A stretch of 64,000 nucleotides of DNA from Hydra vulgaris (Eukaryota; Cnidaria; Hydrozoa; Anthoathecata; Hydridae): assembly GCF_038396675.1 (NCBI RefSeq), contig NC_088921.1:8220001-8284000 (forward strand), in the 5' to 3' direction. A program made the translations under genes and the position numbers. This document shows, one piece after another, positions 60,222 through 64,000 of this stretch. The notes beneath the pieces were generated by a model. It was not told where the DNA came from and did not search any database. It saw nothing but the letters and a program-made list of their open reading frames with translations. The number at the start of each line of letters is the position of its first letter. Position 1 is the first letter of the stretch.

Positions 60222-60540
60222 TTTTGTGGTTATCCACCATTATTATAACGATTTATGGTTATAGCGACAAGATCATTAGATCTTCTATCAGATACCAAGT
60301 TTTTATTTAAACTATTCTATATTATAATTTATAAAAAGTATAAAAATTCCAATATTTGTAAATGTAAAACTTTATATTAAAAAAAAAGAGGACAATTTAT
60401 ACATACAAAATAAAAATATATACAAACAATAAAAAAAAATTAAAAAAAAAAAATTATCAGAGCGGAACACATTGGTCAAAACAGCAATTTCTTAGTATCT
60501 AGGTCTTTATTGATTGTCAAGAACTTGAGACGATTTAAAA

Positions 60541-60588
60541 GAAGAAGAAGAAGAAGAAGAAGAAGAAGAAGAAGAAGAAGAAGAAGAA

Positions 60589-60620
<32 letters not shown>

Positions 60621-60624
60621 AGAA
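60541..60624. repeat. (GAA)n microsatellite
   Basis: About 28 GAA triplets with one G interruption, inside the right flank of the 7.6-kb structure. Confidence 0.98.
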
Positions 60625-61808
60625 AAAAAAAAAAGAAGAAAAAATGAAGTGTTATATTATTAAAACTGAAAAACGAACATCGCGATGAAAAGAGAAAAGA
60701 CTAATAATTCCTAAAAAAACTGAAGATTTGGATGTTTAACAACTAAAAATAATTGTGAATTTGAACAAGATTAACCGGATATTAAAACTCGAAAAACCAA
60801 TTTCTAAGTAAAGGTACACAAGTTCTGCAAGTAAACATTTTCACCACAAACAAGTTATAAAGATAAAAATGTAAACTATGTAAACTATATTATAAAAATA
60901 TATAAAAAACTAAAAAAAAAAAAAGTAATATTAATTTTTTGGATAAAATTGTTGCCCAAAATAGGAAAAAATTTCTATTTATTTTGCACTTAATAGTACA
61001 TTGATAATCATTTTTATAGTTTGCGTCAACTTACCCCGTGGTGCGGTAAGTTGGCGCAAATTTTTTTTTTTTTCTTTGAGGGCCCGGAAAGGCCCCAATA
61101 ATTTTTTTTTGTTAATGAATGCAAATTGTATAAGTTACCCAAGTTTATACTCTTAAAGACTACACTTTAATATTTTTGTACTGAAATGTACTGTAAGGGC
61201 TACGGAGCTCATAGAGTAAAAACCGAGCCAACTAGCCCCGGTCTCCCCTACTTTGTAACAAGACCGTGAGGACTTCTTGAAACACTTTAGGTACCACACA
61301 AAATATAAAATATTTATAAACTATAGACACGCTTACTTACGCTTAAGTTCTATATCATGCATAATCGTTTATCCATTGATACCCTGTTGAGGCTGGTTGA
61401 TCAGCCCGGTAAACTTTAGGCAATATCTTTTCAATCAAATGAGATAAAAGTACTTTTTTTAAACTAACATTTCGTAGAATAAATTATATTTCTAAAATGA
61501 AAAGCTTATTTAAATCCAAAGCACCGATCATCATCTTTCTTAGATTTAATAAAAAATTTCTTAACAAAACTTCTAACCTTGACATTAACGTGCCATAAAT
61601 ATTGTTTAAACTCTTAAACAACCGAGAGACAAAAAAAATGGTTAGACTTATTTGAGTTATTGATTTTTATAAAAAACCGGATTCAAAGGAAATTTAAAAA
61701 TACTGCAAGTTACATAAAGTTCAAGGGTTACATTTATCGGGATTTTACAGTAATCAGTGGTGTACACTGGATTTTTAGATGTTTGAGTTTTGACACTTAC
61801 AGACATTA

Positions 61809-62326
61809 TGCAAACTCCAAACTTTTGTATGTTTATGCTTATATCAAAGAAGAATGTTTTTCAAAGAATTGGGGTGATTGGAGCTTGTGAACAAAAAACC
61901 CTAATTTTTGGGCCCACTCAGCCCTTAATGTGGGAGCAACGAGTTTGTAAAATATTTTCTTTACTATTTTTATCTAAATTCATATTTATCAATAAATTTC
62001 AAGTGTAATAAAATAATCTCTTAGTGTTCAGTTTTTATGACCCTGCAATGTTTACAGCCCCCTCAAATTGAGGGGGGTTAAAACTTTATATGGTCATAGT
62101 TTTTGAAAAATAAGAGATTATTGCATTAAACTTGAAATTTTTTGATGAATATAAATTTAGATAAAAATAGTGAAGAAAATATTTCATAAACTTATTGCTC
62201 CCACCTTAAGGGCTGGGTGGGCCCAAAAATTAGGACTTTTTTGTTCCCAAGCTCTAATCACTCCAATTCTTTGCAAAACATTATTTTTTGATATAACCAT
62301 AAACATAAAAAAGTTTGGAGCTTGCA
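61809..62326. repeat. Foldback repeat, arms of about 215 bp
   Basis: 61809-62023 and 62111-62326 are inverted copies (shared blocks TTTTTGGGCCCAC, TGGGAGCAA, AATAATCTCTTA) with roughly 85-90% identity by eye, around an 87-bp spacer. No ORF is supported. Confidence 0.9.
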
Positions 62327-62434
62327 CGGTAGTAGTGTAGTAATAGAGCGCTTGCATCATTAGCTTGAAGTTCCAAGTTCAATCCATACCAGGTCTTTGA
62401 AAACACCGCGCTCAATTTTTTTTTTTTTTTTTCT
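62325..62434 (+). repeat. tRNA-like SINE head with T-rich end
   Basis: GTAGTGTAGTAATAGAGCGC followed about 35 bp later by GTTCAATCC resembles A and B boxes of a tRNA-derived promoter. The run ends at a T17 tract (62418-62434). The acceptor stem does not pair well, so it is a SINE head or tRNA relic, not a tRNA gene. Confidence 0.45.
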
Positions 62435-62447
62435 TATTATTATTTGC

Positions 62448-62564
62448 CGTCCCAGTGGGCACAGTACGTTTTTAAAACGGACGTTTTTATTAGTTTTAAA
62501 CCTTATAAAAACGTCTAAAAAACGTTTTAAAAACGTTTTAAAAAAGTACCGTGCCCACTGGGGA
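62448..62564. mobile_element. Palindromic MITE (CCCAGTGGGCAC ends)
   Basis: The left end CCCAGTGGGCACAGTACG and right end read inward CCCAGTGGGCACGGTAC frame a nearly fully palindromic element of about 115 bp rich in AAAACGTTTT. No clear target duplication. Confidence 0.75.
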
Positions 62565-62899
62565 ATATTAAGTGTTAATAAATAAGAGAGCTGGAGCAAG
62601 CAGACGACATCAACTGTCTCATCATCGAGCCCCATTTACATTGAAAAAATTGTTAGTTTATATACAAAAATGAAAAGTAGCTAAGTACTTAGTAAGAATT
62701 TTACACATGTTAGTTACAATATAAATATTAATATAATATAAATATTAGTGTTGAAATATAACGCAATATATCAAAGATTAACAACAACATAAAGGTATCA
62801 AAGTTTTTTAACAAAAAAAATTAAATAAAATAAAACTGCAACAAAAGAGAAGTAGTGTCAATAAATATTATTTTAGATAATTTATATTATTTATATATT

Positions 62900-64000
62900 T
62901 ATTTTAAAAGAGATATTTTAAATCAAAGTCATTTTCTAATAAGAGACTCTTAGATTCTTTCCTGAATTGTTCCAAAGAGATGTTTTGAATATTTATTTTT
63001 TTTGTAATAAATTTTGAAAAGTGTTTCCATAGAAACGGTCCACGGTATTGGATTTGGTAAGAACTTAGTTTTAAATTAGTTTTTGGTACAATAAAGTTGT
63101 TAATTGAAAATTTAGTAGGATACCTTTGCGAGATTTCACTAAAGTAAGACTGAAATACAATAGGAGAAAGCCCATGTTTTATTTTAAACTTGAATTGTAG
63201 AACTTGGTGTATATTGAGTTTATAGATACTTAGGGCACCTAGCTTCCTTAAAAGAGATTCACAATGAAAAGTTCTGTGTGCACCAAATACAGTCCTGCAT
63301 GAGTGTTTTTGCTTACTATAAATTTTTTTAAATTTACTACAACTAGTACTACTCCATACAGTATTACAGTAAGAGATAAAACTATGAATAAATGAAAAGT
63401 ATATTTTTTTCAAGGAAGCAGTGTTAAGATATGGTGTAGTTTTATATAATATGGAAATATTTATTGAGATTTTATTTTCTATCTATTCTATATGTGGTTT
63501 CCATGACAAATTTTCATCTAGTATTACTCTTAAAAAATTAACGATTGGTTTCCTTTTAATAAATATTTTATTAATTAAAAGATTTGGTAATTTTAAAGGA
63601 ACCTTTACTAGGTTTAAAGACTAAAATAAATATAGTTTTTTCTACATTTAAATAAAGCCTAAACCACTCGTTTATTTTTAACAGTTCTTCATTCAATATA
63701 TTAAAGAGAACTTTTATGTTTTTGTTGGAATAAAAAAGATTAGAGTCGTCTGCAAACAATATAACATTTAAAATATTTGATGCTAGGTACAAATCATTTG
63801 TAGTTGAATTATATTTTTTAAACCAAAAATGTTTTTGTACAGCAAACTGTTTAACATCAAATAGTTATAAAGTCATACATAACTTGTTCCAATAATTTTG
63901 AGAAGCAAGGTAAGACGGATATAGGTCTGTCGTTTGAAATATTAGTTTCGTCACCAGATTTAAAAATTGGAGTGATTACGGCAACTTTAAGTTTTTTTTG
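62900..64000 (-). pseudogene. LINE (CR1/jockey-like) remnant running off the window end
   Basis: Minus strand from the window end: L-K-V-A-V-I-T-P-I-F-K-S-G-D, I-S-V-L-P-C-F-S-K-L-L-E, then an internal deletion. V-I-L-F-A-D-D-S-N-L-F-Y-S-N (63760-63710) keeps the catalytic Asp pair, followed by N-E-W-F. 63413-62904 is an open 169-codon thumb and C-terminal region (F-I-H-S-F-I-S-Y-C-N-T-V-W, G-P-F-L-W-K-H-F). Relative of the LINE at 21.4-22.6 kb. Confidence 0.75.

Larger units (their letters stand above)
57466..60238 (+). mobile_element. Mutator-like DNA element with GGTGGATAACCAC ends
   Basis: GGTGGATAACCACAAAA at 57466-57482 is exactly complementary to 60222-60238, defining a 2773-bp element around the transposase at 57937-59639. 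No clear target duplication is seen. Confidence 0.75.
53671..61248. mobile_element. 7.6-kb structure with GGGAGACCGGGG inverted ends
   Basis: GGGAGACCGGGGCTAGTTGG at 53671-53690 has an exact complement ending at 61247. Subterminal GTAAGTTGGC motifs recur near 54025 and, inverted or direct, near 61025-61060. TTAA precedes the left end, but CTAC follows the right, so no target duplication is established. Inside are a LINE and a Mutator-like element with its own ends. No transposase is left for the outer ends, so they may be a non-autonomous element inflated by nested insertions. Confidence 0.7.

Noticed and set aside
53661..61255. TTAA target duplication for the 7.6-kb structure
   Set aside because: TTAA is on the left only; the right flank is CTAC, so it is unsupported.

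Overview
The window is extremely AT-rich eukaryotic DNA made almost entirely of transposable-element remains and microsatellites. Only one short exon looks like ordinary host coding sequence. The element mix (THAP/P-like, hAT, piggyBac, Tc1/mariner and Mutator-like transposases, BEL/Pao, Penelope-like elements with GIY-YIG endonucleases, several non-LTR retrotransposons), the GT-AG introns and the abundance of (AT)n suggest a cnidarian, most like Hydra. That assignment rests on recalled family resemblance, not on a search.

Layout. 1-2.4 kb: broken multi-exon transposase-like gene (C-R-H-H family). 3.8-4.2 kb: two adjacent miniature inverted-repeat elements. 8.2-8.9 kb: an 18-bp tandem array and a third miniature element. 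9.3-9.9 kb: Penelope-like RT remnant. 10.1-10.6 kb: second C-R-H-H family fragment. 13-16.4 kb: degenerate BEL/Pao element (minus strand) carrying a 1.43-kb array of a 12-bp unit. 17.5-18.4 kb: mariner remnant. 18.7-20.6 kb: ZMYM1-like hAT remnant. 21.4-28.8 kb: three LINE remnants, a palindromic miniature element and an apple/PAN-like exon. 29-36.3 kb: Penelope-like fragments in both orientations, invaded by a hAT (with terminal repeats and target-site duplication) and by a rearranged mariner. 36.9-39.1 kb: a piggyBac element with intact ORF, terminal repeats and TTAA duplications. 39.3-43.2 kb ('element A') and 46.0-49.8 kb ('element B'): two diverged relatives of a transposase-like family I cannot assign, with a THAP/P-element gene fragment between them. 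50.8-52.4 kb: P-like element with inverted ends. 52.8-53.6 kb: Penelope tails. 53.7-61.2 kb: a 7.6-kb structure bounded by inverted repeats, holding a LINE and a Mutator-like element with its own inverted ends. 61.8-64 kb: foldback repeat, tRNA-like SINE head, miniature element and a LINE running off the end.

Main points. (1) Elements A and B share the same Asp-Asp spacing (76 residues), a C-x-L-H motif, an L-T-G-P motif and a C-terminal beta-rich module. Both switch frame by +1 at a poly(A) tract just before that module, carry different tandem repeats downstream, and end near a hairpin whose loop is conserved while its stem changes with pairing kept. (2) Penelope tails carry hammerhead-ribozyme-like motifs and generally run into (AT)n arrays; a hAT has inserted inside one such motif. 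(3) Most other coding sequences are broken; the piggyBac ORF is the clear exception.
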